Shown here: piece after piece, positions 39,632 to 47,714 of the stretch
How positions within the stretch are numbered: the first letter of the stretch is position 1
Layout of the letters: the number at the start of each line of letters is the position of its first letter
NCBI GenBank assembly: GCA_040752355.1
Contig: JBFMHE010000014.1
Location: forward strand, 1-64,000
Direction of reading: 5' to 3'
Source of the DNA: Nitrospirota bacterium
GTDB lineage: Bacteria; Nitrospirota; Thermodesulfovibrionia; Thermodesulfovibrionales; Dissulfurispiraceae
DNA: 64,000 nucleotides
Notes under the pieces: generated by a model
Told to the model about the DNA's origin: nothing
The model's database searches: none
What the model saw: only the letters and a program-made list of their open reading frames with translations
Position numbers and translations under genes: made by a program

Positions 39632-39898
39632 ATGACGGGCTCTTCGATTCTCCGACTTACCCTGAGAGAGGACGACGGTGATATCGAGGAGGAGCGCAGG
39701 CTCCTCTTCGTGGGCACGACGAGGGCGAAGGATGAGCTCTTCCTGCTCCCTGCGCGGAACAGGTTTCTCTGCGGCCAGCGGCGGGCGCCGCTGCTATCGC
39801 CATTCCTCGGGGAGCTCCCGGAGCCGCTCGTGCAGACCATGGTGATCCCGGATAGGGCAACGAAACAGAACAAAGAGCGGCAGATCGGGCTTTTCTAA
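39632..39898 (+). pseudogene. C-terminal stub of a UvrD/Rep-like helicase
   Basis: An 88-codon ORF, residues 10-60 of which match the last conserved helicase block of UvrD proteins (DIEEERRLLFVGTTRAKDEL, then a typical C-terminal segment with SPFLGELPE). All nucleotide-binding motifs upstream are missing; only 11 bases separate it from the EndoQ stop. It ends RQIGLF, again like a clamp-binding peptide. Most simply, an ancestral EndoQ-UvrD fusion or gene pair lost about 500-600 codons. Whether the stub is translated is unknown. Confidence 0.8.
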
Positions 39899-40317
39899 TG
39901 AGCGTGCAGGTACGTTCGTATTTCCTTGATAAAGGTCCTGAAATCTTTTAGTCTCTTCCTGTAAACCGCGTAGGTTACCGAATGCTCAACATCCTCGTAC
40001 CCATGAATGAGGATATTCCTGAAGCGGGCCATTGCTTTGAAGGTATCGGTATGCTCTTTCGCTATGATCCGGTTTCCCGCAAGAATGTCGAAGCATTCCG
40101 CATAGGTTTCGGGCTCGTTCAGATCGAGCGCGCTGACGAGGTGCTTGCAGATATCCACCATCTGCTCAATCGAGAGCTGGATGTTCCTTTCAATGAACCT
40201 CCGGGCTACGGTATTTCCACTGAACTCCTCCAGGGTGGCGACGTTCACAAGACGCAGCTCCCTGATGTGCTCTTCTATGCGCCTGAGCTTTTTTTCGATC
40301 AGCTTTTTATCGATCAT
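39895..40317 (-). CDS. HEPN-family toxin (HepT/DUF86)
   Basis: A 140-residue all-alpha HEPN protein with the active-site motif RNILIHGY (R-x4-H-x-Y). In characterised pairs HepT is an RNase, neutralised when the MNT partner adds AMP to the Tyr of this motif. It overlaps the MNT gene by 11 bases, the usual antitoxin-first order. Its 3' end overlaps the stop of the helicase stub by four bases. Confidence 0.92.
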   Translation of the reverse strand: MIDKKLIEKKLRRIEEHIRELRLVNVATLEEFSGNTVARRFIERNIQLSIEQMVDICKHLVSALDLNEPETYAECFDILAGNRIIAKEHTDTFKAMARFRNILIHGYEDVEHSVTYAVYRKRLKDFRTFIKEIRTYLHAH

Positions 40318-40681
40318 AAGCGCTCATGCCCGAAACATAATTGTACTCGTCATAGTCTGCTATGGTTTTCTCCCTGAATTTCCGATAGGCAGTTTCGTCG
40401 TTGATGGTAAGGGCGACCCTATGCTTCATCACGTGGTGCCTGAGGAAGGCCGATGCAGTGTTGAGGACAACGACATCGACATCCTTTCCGGCCATCTCGG
40501 AGAGCGCAGTGATGAAGCGGAGCAGGTCCATACCCTCCGGCGGCTTATAAAAACAGATCGCTATGTCGATATCGCTGTTTTTCCGGAGCACACCTGCTGC
40601 AGCCGAACCGAACAGGTGGGCAAAAGCCACATTGGGATCGTTTGCCAGAAAGTCTTTGAGCTTTCGGGTTAATTCTTTCAC
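40307..40681 (-). CDS. MNT-family antitoxin nucleotidyltransferase (MntA)
   Basis: A minimal nucleotidyltransferase of 124 residues from GTG 40681, with the catalytic motif GSAAAGVLRKNSDIDI (GSx10DxD) intact and a third acidic residue in KDVDVVVLN. It neutralises HepT by AMPylation. The frame extends to an ATG at 40741, but a TATAAT promoter lies between that ATG and GTG 40681, and GTG has a GAGGG ribosome-binding site, so the shorter form is preferred. Confidence 0.88.
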   Translation of the reverse strand: MKELTRKLKDFLANDPNVAFAHLFGSAAAGVLRKNSDIDIAICFYKPPEGMDLLRFITALSEMAGKDVDVVVLNTASAFLRHHVMKHRVALTINDETAYRKFREKTIADYDEYNYVSGMSAYDR

Positions 40682-40706
40682 GGTTGTGCCCTCACGGCTT
40701 TTTAAG

Positions 40707-40715
40707 ATTATAGCA
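40707..40715 (-). promoter_or_regulatory. Extended -10 promoter of the MNT-HEPN pair
   Basis: Minus strand TGCTATAAT, a perfect -10 with TGn extension; no -35 match. The predicted start, near 40700, leaves a 19-base leader to GTG 40681 and decides the antitoxin start. Confidence 0.55.
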
Positions 40716-40785
40716 CAGACCCTGCATAGACATTCACTCATGAAAAGATTATCATATCCCTAAGAAACCGACCCGGGAGGAAGCA

Positions 40786-41226
40786 GTGGCACGCATCGGG
40801 ATTCTTACCTGTTCCAACGCGACGCAGGAGCTGGGATGCTCCTCGGTGAGCTGCCTCGCTGACCTGCGGAAGCGAAAGGGGTCGTTTGCCGGGTATCCTC
40901 CCGAAGAGCCGCTCGATCTTGTCGGCATCATCAACTGTCCCGGCTGTCCCACCCTTACGGGAGCCGATAAGCTGCTGCAGCGGATCAGGGCGCTCACCGA
41001 GTTCAGGATCAACGCGATCCATTTCTCCAACTGCGTGAAAGCGCTCTGCCCGTTCAAAGAGAAGTACAGGGCGGTGCTCGATGCAGCCTCCCCTGATATC
41101 GAGATCGTTATCGGGACGCACCAGGAGCATATTACGCCGGAAGAGTTCAGGGCGCGGGTGAAAAAGATATTTGCCCGGCCGAGGATTACGATGGTGGATA
41201 TGATCCTCAACCTGGATCAGCAGTAA
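40786..41226 (+). CDS. CGGC-domain protein
   Basis: A 146-residue cysteine-rich protein (ILTCSNATQELGCSSVSC, NCPGCPTL, NCVKALCP) of the CGGC domain family, thought to bind metal through these cysteines; no reaction is established. The start codon is GTG with GGGAGG seven bases upstream. The arrangement of four Cys groups is complete. Confidence 0.85.
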   Translation: MARIGILTCSNATQELGCSSVSCLADLRKRKGSFAGYPPEEPLDLVGIINCPGCPTLTGADKLLQRIRALTEFRINAIHFSNCVKALCPFKEKYRAVLDAASPDIEIVIGTHQEHITPEEFRARVKKIFARPRITMVDMILNLDQQ

Positions 41227-41405
41227 GAGGACTCCATGGCCTGCAAAGATCATGAGCCTATCGCCTTCACAAGACATGCGGAAGTAAGGAGGCGGTGCCG
41301 AAAAGGGCTCACTTTGAGATGCTCATCGCATCGAATGTCAAGGCGAGGTACATGCCCTCACTTTCGATTACACCCTATCTAAAGAGGGAGAAGGCGGGAA
41401 GAGTA

Positions 41406-41729
41406 ATGAGCTTTTTCAAGAAAGCAGATCTCGAGGCGACACGGGTCCGCGATGGAATCGTGCTCAGGGCAATCTCCGGCAATAAGACAATGATCACTTT
41501 CTTCGATTTCGAGCCAGGTGCGGTTATACCTGCCCACAAGCATCCGCATGAACAGATAACCTATGTCATTGAGGGCGAGATGGAGTTTACCGTTGAAGGG
41601 GAGGCAAGGGTTCTCAGGGCCGGCGAGGGTGTCGTAATTTACGCCGATCAGGAGCACAGTGGAAGGGTGCTGGACAAGGCGGCTAAAGCCGTAGATGCAT
41701 GGTATCCGATCCGGGAAGACTATTTATAG
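41406..41729 (+). CDS. Small cupin-domain protein
   Basis: A 107-residue single cupin barrel with both metal-binding motifs: PAHKHPHEQITYVIEGEMEF and DQEHSGRV. It probably binds a divalent metal; small cupins can be isomerases, dioxygenases or sensors, and nothing here decides. ATG 41406 follows GGGAAGAG and fits the domain; the frame is open back to 41295 without homology. Confidence 0.85.
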   Translation: MSFFKKADLEATRVRDGIVLRAISGNKTMITFFDFEPGAVIPAHKHPHEQITYVIEGEMEFTVEGEARVLRAGEGVVIYADQEHSGRVLDKAAKAVDAWYPIREDYL

Positions 41730-41745
41730 GAGTAGCGAGACAGGC

Positions 41746-42267
41746 ATGATCCGGGAATGTACAGAGAGCGACTTCGATAGCATGCATGACATCATCAACG
41801 ATGCCGCGCAGGCATACAAGGGGATTATTCCCCCGGACTGCTGGGAGGAGCCGTATATGTCCAGGGAGCACCTCCGGGAGGAGATCGATGCCGGGGTTAT
41901 CTTCTGGGGACATGAAGAGAACGGAACGCTCATCGGTGTGATGGGAATCCAGCACGTCAAGGATGTCACCCTCATCAGACACGCCTATGTCCGAACAATC
42001 GAAAGAAAGAGGGGGATAGGCGGCGGCCTCCTCGCGCATCTCCTCACTATGGCGGATCGGCCGGTGCTGATCGGCACCTGGGCTGCTGCTCTCTGGGCAA
42101 TCCGTTTTTACGAGAAGCATGGCTTCCGGCTCGTCACTACGGAAGAAAAGGAACGGCTGCTCAGGGCGTACTGGTCGATTTCCGATCGCCAGATCGGGAC
42201 CTCGGTGGTGCTCGCCGGACAGAAATGGTTCGAGCGGTCCGGAGGAGCCCCTCGCGTTTATTCCTGA
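41746..42267 (+). CDS. GNAT-family N-acetyltransferase
   Basis: A 173-residue acetyltransferase: strand GTLIGVMGIQHV, acetyl-CoA-binding loop RKRGIGGGLLAHLL and the closing YEKHGFRLV motif. It could acetylate a small molecule or protein N-terminus; substrate unknown. ATG 41746 gives the usual MIRECTESDF start, 16 bases after the cupin stop, so the two are probably co-transcribed. Confidence 0.9.
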   Translation: MIRECTESDFDSMHDIINDAAQAYKGIIPPDCWEEPYMSREHLREEIDAGVIFWGHEENGTLIGVMGIQHVKDVTLIRHAYVRTIERKRGIGGGLLAHLLTMADRPVLIGTWAAALWAIRFYEKHGFRLVTTEEKERLLRAYWSISDRQIGTSVVLAGQKWFERSGGAPRVYS

Positions 42268-42398
42268 TCGGGAGCGTGGGTATCGGAGGTTTCGGCGGAG
42301 GCATAAACGCGCTGCTGTCATTACGATTGAGTTATCATCATTGACTTGGATTTTAAAGGCAGCAGTTCGGAGTGATACGTGGAAAGCTCCGGAACGGG

Positions 42399-42608
42399 TT
42401 AGATAACTGTTATCTTATTGCCGTCGAGCTCGACAATGTCACCTTTGCGGGCTTTGTAACGCTTGCGCAGCTCGACGGCGCCGTTCACCGTGACGCGGCC
42501 TTCGGCGATCAGTGCTTTCGCCATGCCGCCGCTCTCGCAGAGTCCGGTGACCTTCAGCAGGTTGTGCAGCTCGATAAACTCATGGTCTCCGAGGGGAAAC
42601 TCCTTCAT
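42399..42608 (-). CDS. Small S4-domain RNA-binding protein (YbcJ-like)
   Basis: A 69-residue protein made of one S4 domain (EFIELHNLLKVTGLCESGGMA, then IAEGRVTVNGAVELRKR). This fold binds structured RNA, mostly rRNA; small forms such as YbcJ may assist ribosome biogenesis or rescue. The gene is complete and stands alone between unrelated genes. Confidence 0.9.
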   Translation of the reverse strand: MKEFPLGDHEFIELHNLLKVTGLCESGGMAKALIAEGRVTVNGAVELRKRYKARKGDIVELDGNKITVI

Positions 42609-42768
42609 TACCGTCTCCTGAGCTCTCGAAGGGGTCCGTACCGTCTGCCGGGCTCGGATGATCCTTCGTATCCGTTCTCAGCAGATTATAGCATGCCCGG
42701 CGGGAATGTTTGACAGCTGCCGGGAAAGGAGATACGCTTGAATTAAAGAGGGCTGCGGGAGGTGTCCC

Positions 42769-43164
42769 GTGTTCATTTCCGATTTGATCATCGCGCTCCT
42801 GATCGCTATCGCCGTCACGTTCGTCTTCGCGGTGGTGTTCAGGAGGGTGGGCCCCTGGTTCAGCGTGATCGTCTTCTTTTTCGTTATATTTTTCGCAGCA
42901 TGGGCCGGCGGCATATGGCTCCCTCCTGCGGGACCGTCGCTATGGGGGATTTACTGGGTCCCCTTTCTCGTCGTCGCCCTGATCTTCGCCTTTCTCCTCG
43001 CCGCTACGGCGCCGGCACTGCCCAAGCGGGAGGGGAGGGAGTCCCCGACGCCCGACACCGAGAAGGAAAAGCAGGCGGCAGCGGTCTTCGGGATATTCTT
43101 CTGGATCCTCATGGTCGCCCTCGGCGTCACGATCATCGCCCGCTATATTACGCGATTCCTCTGA
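42769..43164 (+). CDS. Small integral membrane protein, unknown function
   Basis: A 131-residue hydrophobic protein with about four helices (LIIALLIAIAVTFVFAVVF, SVIVFFFVIFFAAWAGGIW, VPFLVVALIFAFLLAA and AVFGIFFWILMVALGVTII) and a charged loop around residues 85-102. It starts at GTG preceded by GGGAGGTG. No catalytic motif or recognised family. Confidence 0.75.
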   Translation: MFISDLIIALLIAIAVTFVFAVVFRRVGPWFSVIVFFFVIFFAAWAGGIWLPPAGPSLWGIYWVPFLVVALIFAFLLAATAPALPKREGRESPTPDTEKEKQAAAVFGIFFWILMVALGVTIIARYITRFL

Positions 43165-43205
43165 GCCTCTTTCCTTTCGACTCGCTGCGCGTTACGCATA
43201 ACGCA

Positions 43206-44768
43206 TTACGGCCTTTTACTTCCCGCTGCAGTCTCCCGCCTGCCCGAGAGCCACTGCTTCAGCAGGGTGATGCCCCCGGCAAACAGCGAGCTGCTCTCGG
43301 AGGATATCATTTCATAGAGGTCCTCCTCGATGAGAGTCCGCTCGGGATCGAACAGGGGAACGTCCGGCTTGATCGTCTTCAGCCACTGCTTCTCATCGAA
43401 GACCGAGTCCATGGTGTGGTGCCTAAGACGGCTCTCCGGGTCCGCGGCAAGCGCGTCGAGAAACCCGACGAGGTCTTTCTGCCGGCCAATGATGCCGGCG
43501 CTCATGCCGGTGAGCTCCGCGAGGAGGCTGAACCGGACGCGGCGGATCGAGCGTATGAGATCGTACTCTGCAAGCGACTCCGCCTCCCAGGACACGTTCA
43601 GCTCGACATCGAGCCCCAGACTGCGGTTTGTGGTGTTCGCCGAGCCGACGGTGAGGAAGCGGTCGTCGATGATGAGCAGCTTGGAATGGATGTAGGTCGG
43701 CCTCCCCCGGCTGCCGCCCGGTTCCGATAGCGAATAATAGATGCCCAGGGAGTGCCCTGTCTCGAGGGCGGTCTTCTCGAGGGAGCGGAGGATGCGCGCC
43801 TGTGCCACGCCGACGGCGATCTCCTCGAGAACGTCTTGCGGCCGCCTGGGGAGAAGGATAACGATCTGGAGCTTCGGCCGGGTTGTGCCGGACATCCTGG
43901 CGACGAGCGCTCTATAAACGGCGCAGGAGCTGAGATACTGGTTTTCTATATAGATAAGGTGTTCTGCCGCCGCTATCGCATCGATGAACAGCTGTTTTAT
44001 TTCGGTGATCGAATGGTTCAGCCTCGAAAAGGTGGCGGCCTGGGTGCGGCTGAGCGCTACCGTCTGTTTCGGGATCGGCAGTCCGTACTCAAGCCCGACG
44101 ATCGGTATATCGTCCGTACCGGGGGCGCCGGGAAGGGTCAGCTGATCGCTGGTCGCAAGCTGCCAGCGCGTCCTGAAGAGCCGCTCGATGCGCAGGGCGA
44201 TCGGGCCCCGATGATAGGTCTGGATCTCATGGTAGGGGCCGTAGGCCGCCCCGTCGGGATTGATCCTGTGGGGGTCGTCGGCACGGTGCAGCCTGGTGTC
44301 CCAGCGGCCCGCACAGATGTCCATGCCGCCGATGAAGGCGACGGAGCCGTCGATGACGACAAACTTCTGGTGCTGGCTCGCCCCGACGGGGTGGGTGCCT
44401 TCGAAACGGAAACGGATCCGCTCGCTGGTGGTCCAGTTGAAGATCCACTCCTGGAGCCACTCGCGCTCGAGCATGAAGATGAAGCTGAAGTCCCAGGCGA
44501 GAATATAGATCTCGAGCTCCGGGTTCCGCTCGCACAGATCGTTCAGGAACTCGATGAAGCGGGTGTCGCCGTCGGCCTCGTCGGCATCCTCCCCGCGCAG
44601 CAGCATCGCTTCGCTGTCGAACTGCCAGCCGGAGATGAGGATATAGCGCCGCGCCGCGCGGGCAGCATGATAAAAGGCGCGGTAATAATCATGCCCGTCG
44701 ACGAAGACGCCCGCTTCGGAGACCTCTTCGATGGTCCAGCAGTTTCGGTGGCTGAGTATCCGGTGCAT
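43206..44768 (-). CDS. Phospholipase D-like protein (cardiolipin synthase family)
   Basis: A 520-residue protein with two HKD motifs: HQKFVVIDGSVAFIGG and HSKLLIIDDRFLTVGSAN, each supplying the His, Lys and Asp of a PLD half-site. The family transfers or hydrolyses phosphatidyl groups. No N-terminal membrane helix is seen, unlike E. coli ClsA. It lies in a cluster with an EEP phosphatase and a VTT membrane protein; those three domains occur together, sometimes fused, in other bacteria. Confidence 0.93.
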   Translation of the reverse strand: MHRILSHRNCWTIEEVSEAGVFVDGHDYYRAFYHAARAARRYILISGWQFDSEAMLLRGEDADEADGDTRFIEFLNDLCERNPELEIYILAWDFSFIFMLEREWLQEWIFNWTTSERIRFRFEGTHPVGASQHQKFVVIDGSVAFIGGMDICAGRWDTRLHRADDPHRINPDGAAYGPYHEIQTYHRGPIALRIERLFRTRWQLATSDQLTLPGAPGTDDIPIVGLEYGLPIPKQTVALSRTQAATFSRLNHSITEIKQLFIDAIAAAEHLIYIENQYLSSCAVYRALVARMSGTTRPKLQIVILLPRRPQDVLEEIAVGVAQARILRSLEKTALETGHSLGIYYSLSEPGGSRGRPTYIHSKLLIIDDRFLTVGSANTTNRSLGLDVELNVSWEAESLAEYDLIRSIRRVRFSLLAELTGMSAGIIGRQKDLVGFLDALAADPESRLRHHTMDSVFDEKQWLKTIKPDVPLFDPERTLIEEDLYEMISSESSSLFAGGITLLKQWLSGRRETAAGSKRP

Positions 44769-44903
44769 CGTTCGTACTCCTTGAGCACGGATTCGTCAGA
44801 AGCAACAATCAAGGAGAAGAAATGAACATCGAGGAGCTCCTCCTCTTGCAATGGCGCTCTTTGATGTGTACTCTTCCTTCTTCAGAAGAGCGCGAGACGG
44901 CTT

Positions 44904-45650
44904 CTAGGTGATACGTACGGTGGCGATCAGCGGCAGATGGTCCGAAGCGATCTGCGTTATGCGGGTACGGGGCACCTCGATGCGCTCCACCGTGAACTCG
45001 GGCCCGACGAAGACGTGATCGATACGGGCGAGAGGATAGACGCTCGGGTAAGTCCTGCGGGGACGGCTGCCGTTGAACGAGAGCTGGACGTCCCTCAGCA
45101 TCCTTTTGAAGGTGCGATAGGTCGGCGACAGAGGCAGCGCATTGAAATCGCCGCAGAGAACGAGCGGCGCACAGCACTCGGGGCTCGCAAGCCACTCCTC
45201 GCTCAGCAGCGACCGGGTCTGCGCCATCCGCTCGCGGCGGTCGAGTCCGAGATGGGTATTGATGATATGGATCTCCTTCCCCTCGAGCTCGACACTCGCC
45301 CAGATCGCCCCCCGCTGCTCGAGCGTGCGGCGGCCGTTGAAGGTCGGGAGCGGGCCGGCCTTGATCAAGCTCAGGGGATAGCGGCTCAGGATCGCGTTGC
45401 CGTACTGCTCATCCTCGATCTCGAAGGAGGGATGAAAGTGGAAATCCATCTCGAGGTGCTCCGCGATGACTTTTGCCTGGTGTACCTGGCCGGTGCGGAC
45501 CCTCCCGTTATCGAGCTCCTGGAGCGCAACGACATCGGGCTGATATTGAGCGATGACGTTGGCGATGCGGAAAGGGGAAACTCTGCCGTCCCTGCCGATA
45601 CAGCTGTGGACATTATAGGTCATGATGCTAAAGGTATGTGACGACTTCAT
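44904..45650 (-). CDS. Endonuclease/exonuclease/phosphatase (EEP) family hydrolase
   Basis: A 248-residue EEP-fold enzyme. Metal and catalytic residues: MTYNVHSCIGRDG, the Glu in ALQELDNG, HIINTHLGL, the Asp/Asn in CGDFNALP and the final SDHLPL. Fold members cut nucleic acids, sphingomyelin or inositol phosphates; next to a PLD-like protein a lipid phosphodiesterase role is reasonable. No signal peptide is seen. The gap 45651-45847 holds no gene, only two direct copies of GCACGTGA 16 bases apart. Confidence 0.92.
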   Translation of the reverse strand: MKSSHTFSIMTYNVHSCIGRDGRVSPFRIANVIAQYQPDVVALQELDNGRVRTGQVHQAKVIAEHLEMDFHFHPSFEIEDEQYGNAILSRYPLSLIKAGPLPTFNGRRTLEQRGAIWASVELEGKEIHIINTHLGLDRRERMAQTRSLLSEEWLASPECCAPLVLCGDFNALPLSPTYRTFKRMLRDVQLSFNGSRPRRTYPSVYPLARIDHVFVGPEFTVERIEVPRTRITQIASDHLPLIATVRIT

Positions 45651-45847
45651 TACTGCACAAGAGGGCCTGAGGCCAAAGAACTAATTCTGCCCTTATTATA
45701 CACGAAAAGCACCGTATCCCACAAGAAAACCGGAGCGCTTCGCAGGGCAGTCGCATCACTATGGACACCCTTTCAAAGCACGTGATTGCGGCAGCACGTG
45801 AAGCGGGTTAGACTTAAGTATACGTCACCGCAGGAGCAGAGGCGACT

Positions 45848-46570
45848 ATGGGCAGAGGAAGAACGGGTGAGCGCAGCGGAGCGGTCGGGAGCAGACACGC
45901 GGCAAGGGATATCATCCTCCTCGCGGTGCTGGCAGCGGCGATAGTGTTTCTCCGCCGGTCGGGGCTCGGCGATCACCTGACGTTCGAGAACCTCAAGGAG
46001 AACAGCGCGCTCCTGCTCGCCTTCGTGGAGCGGCATTATCTCCTTGCCGTGGCGGTCTATATAGGACTGTTCATCTCGACTGCCTTTGTCGTTCCCGGAG
46101 CGCTCGTGCTCACGATCGCTGGCGGCTTCCTCTTCGGCGTCATGCCGGGGACGCTCTACACGACCCTCGGGGCGTCGGCAGGCGCGAGCCTCTCCTTTTT
46201 TGCCGCGCGCTATCTCGCGGGGAAGCGGATCCAGCGCCACTACCGCACGCAGCTCGAACGATTCAATGCCGAAATAGACAGAAACGGCTACATTTATCTC
46301 TTCATCATGCGGGTCGTGCCGGTGTTTCCTTTCTTCGTGGTCAATGTCCTCGCGGGCCTGACGAGGATTCCCTACCGGGTCTTCCTGGTGATGACGCTCC
46401 TCGGCATGATCCCCGGCGCAGCCGTCTACTCGTTTGTCGGCAGGCAGCTGAGTACGGTGCATACGGCGGACGACCTCCTCTCGCCCGGCATCATCGCCGC
46501 GCTGGTGCTGCTGGCCCTCTTCACCCTGGCGCCGATCCTCTACCGCCATCGGCGGAGAGCGCGCAGGTAA
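45848..46570 (+). CDS. TVP38/TMEM64 family (VTT) membrane protein
   Basis: A 240-residue polytopic membrane protein of the DedA-related VTT family, implicated in moving lipids between membrane leaflets. Diagnostic motifs: STAFVVPGALVLTIAGGFLF, and RVVPVFPFFVVNVLAG with the re-entrant P-x-x-P and N-x-x-A-G pattern. N- and C-terminal ends are basic. It is divergent from the EEP/PLD pair. Confidence 0.93.
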   Translation: MGRGRTGERSGAVGSRHAARDIILLAVLAAAIVFLRRSGLGDHLTFENLKENSALLLAFVERHYLLAVAVYIGLFISTAFVVPGALVLTIAGGFLFGVMPGTLYTTLGASAGASLSFFAARYLAGKRIQRHYRTQLERFNAEIDRNGYIYLFIMRVVPVFPFFVVNVLAGLTRIPYRVFLVMTLLGMIPGAAVYSFVGRQLSTVHTADDLLSPGIIAALVLLALFTLAPILYRHRRRARR

Positions 46571-46622
46571 GGGCAGCGGGCCGTATGTTGCATTAACCGG
46601 GACAAAAGATGAACAATAGGGT

Positions 46623-47396
46623 ATGCCCAAGGCAAATCACCATGGAACAGAGGAGCGCGCCGAGGCCCCGCCGGATATCCGCGGAGGAGAGCGGTGCGTC
46701 ACCGAGGATTTCCTCGCGCATCTGCTCCACGACCTGAAGACGCCGGTGATCACCATCAAGGGCTATGCAAAACGCCTCCAGGAGGAGAAGCTCGGGACGC
46801 TTACCGCGGAGCAGGCCGAAGCGGTAGCGCTGATCACCGAGAGCTGCGACCGCCTCGAACATGACCTGAAGATGATCCTCGAGTACGCGCGGTCCGCATC
46901 GCGGACGGAGATCGAGATCCCGGCCGAACCGTTCGACCTCACGGAAACCATCACCGGCCTCGTCAAGAGCTTCAAGCCCCTTGCGCGGAGGAAGAAGATC
47001 GCCCTCACCGCGGATATGCCGCGTGCTCCCCTCGCCATTCACGCCGACAGGCGCATGCTCGACCGCGCTGTTGCGAATCTCGTCGACAACGCGATAAAGT
47101 TCACCGACCCCGGCGGATGGGTGAAAATATCCCTGTCTGAGAGAGAAGAGGTCGTCGAGGTGCGGGTCAGCGACAGCGGAAAGGGCATGGAAAAGAGCAA
47201 GGTCAACCTCATCTTCAAGCCGTTCGAACAGGTCATCGGCATCGACGACCGGGAGCTCCGCGGCGTGGGACTGGGGCTCGCCAACGTGAAGCGGTATGTC
47301 GAGCTCCATCGGGGTGTGGTAGCGGTGGAGAGCGAGGTCGGCAAGGGGAGTACCTTCATCATCCGGCTTCCGAAGCGGCAGTCCGGCGCTAAGTAA
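46623..47396 (+). CDS. Soluble histidine kinase without sensor domain
   Basis: A 257-residue kinase core: the H-box with phospho-His in LLHDLKTPVITIKGYAKRL, N-box LVDNAIKF, G1 SDSGKGM and G2 GVGLGLANV. No membrane helix or sensor precedes it (only about 28 unrecognised residues), and no response regulator gene lies next to it. It may act as a partner kinase in a larger complex or for a distant regulator. It ends just before the promoter of the glycan operon. Confidence 0.93.
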   Translation: MPKANHHGTEERAEAPPDIRGGERCVTEDFLAHLLHDLKTPVITIKGYAKRLQEEKLGTLTAEQAEAVALITESCDRLEHDLKMILEYARSASRTEIEIPAEPFDLTETITGLVKSFKPLARRKKIALTADMPRAPLAIHADRRMLDRAVANLVDNAIKFTDPGGWVKISLSEREEVVEVRVSDSGKGMEKSKVNLIFKPFEQVIGIDDRELRGVGLGLANVKRYVELHRGVVAVESEVGKGSTFIIRLPKRQSGAK

Positions 47397-47421
47397 CCGT
47401 GTCGGACGGGCTTACACTTTC

Positions 47422-47450
47422 TTGACAATCCCTCAAACCTCTGTTATATG
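47422..47450 (+). promoter_or_regulatory. Sigma-70 promoter of the glycan operon
   Basis: TTGACA, 17 bases, TATATG: a perfect -35 and a 4/6 -10 at optimal spacing. Predicted start near 47457. Confidence 0.65.
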
Positions 47451-47456
47451 TTTAAA

Positions 47457-47714
47457 AGAGACACAGCTCTCTCCGGGGTATCGCGCAGCACTACGGTCCG
47501 CCTTACCCGGTATATCCGCTATCTCTGCGCAGCGGTTCCAGGGAGATAGACACATCATCATTCTTATTAACCGTCGATAGCGAAATTTCTCGCACAGCGC
47601 TGCACCAGGCGACATTTCTTCGCACCCTCATTTCTGCCGCACCCGCCATCTCACGATTGTTTCTGCTGTGGGCAGCCGCAACGGGAAATGCAACTGTACG
47701 GTGAGGAGGATACC
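47457..47714 (+). other. Untranslated leader of the glycan operon
   Basis: About 258 bases between the predicted start and GTG 47715 show no credible ORF and no strong hairpin. It is a long leader for an otherwise tightly packed operon and could host regulation that I cannot see. Confidence 0.4.

Noticed and set aside
39652-39672. Apparent 2-base slippage in a GA run in the helicase stub
   Set aside because: The alternate frame gives a plausible-looking peptide, but the existing frame already matches the UvrD block; the resemblance is chance.
41236-41382. 48-codon ORF before the cupin gene, vaguely like a DUF4258 toxin start
   Set aside because: Only about ten residues fit and the rest has no similarity; overlaps another open frame.
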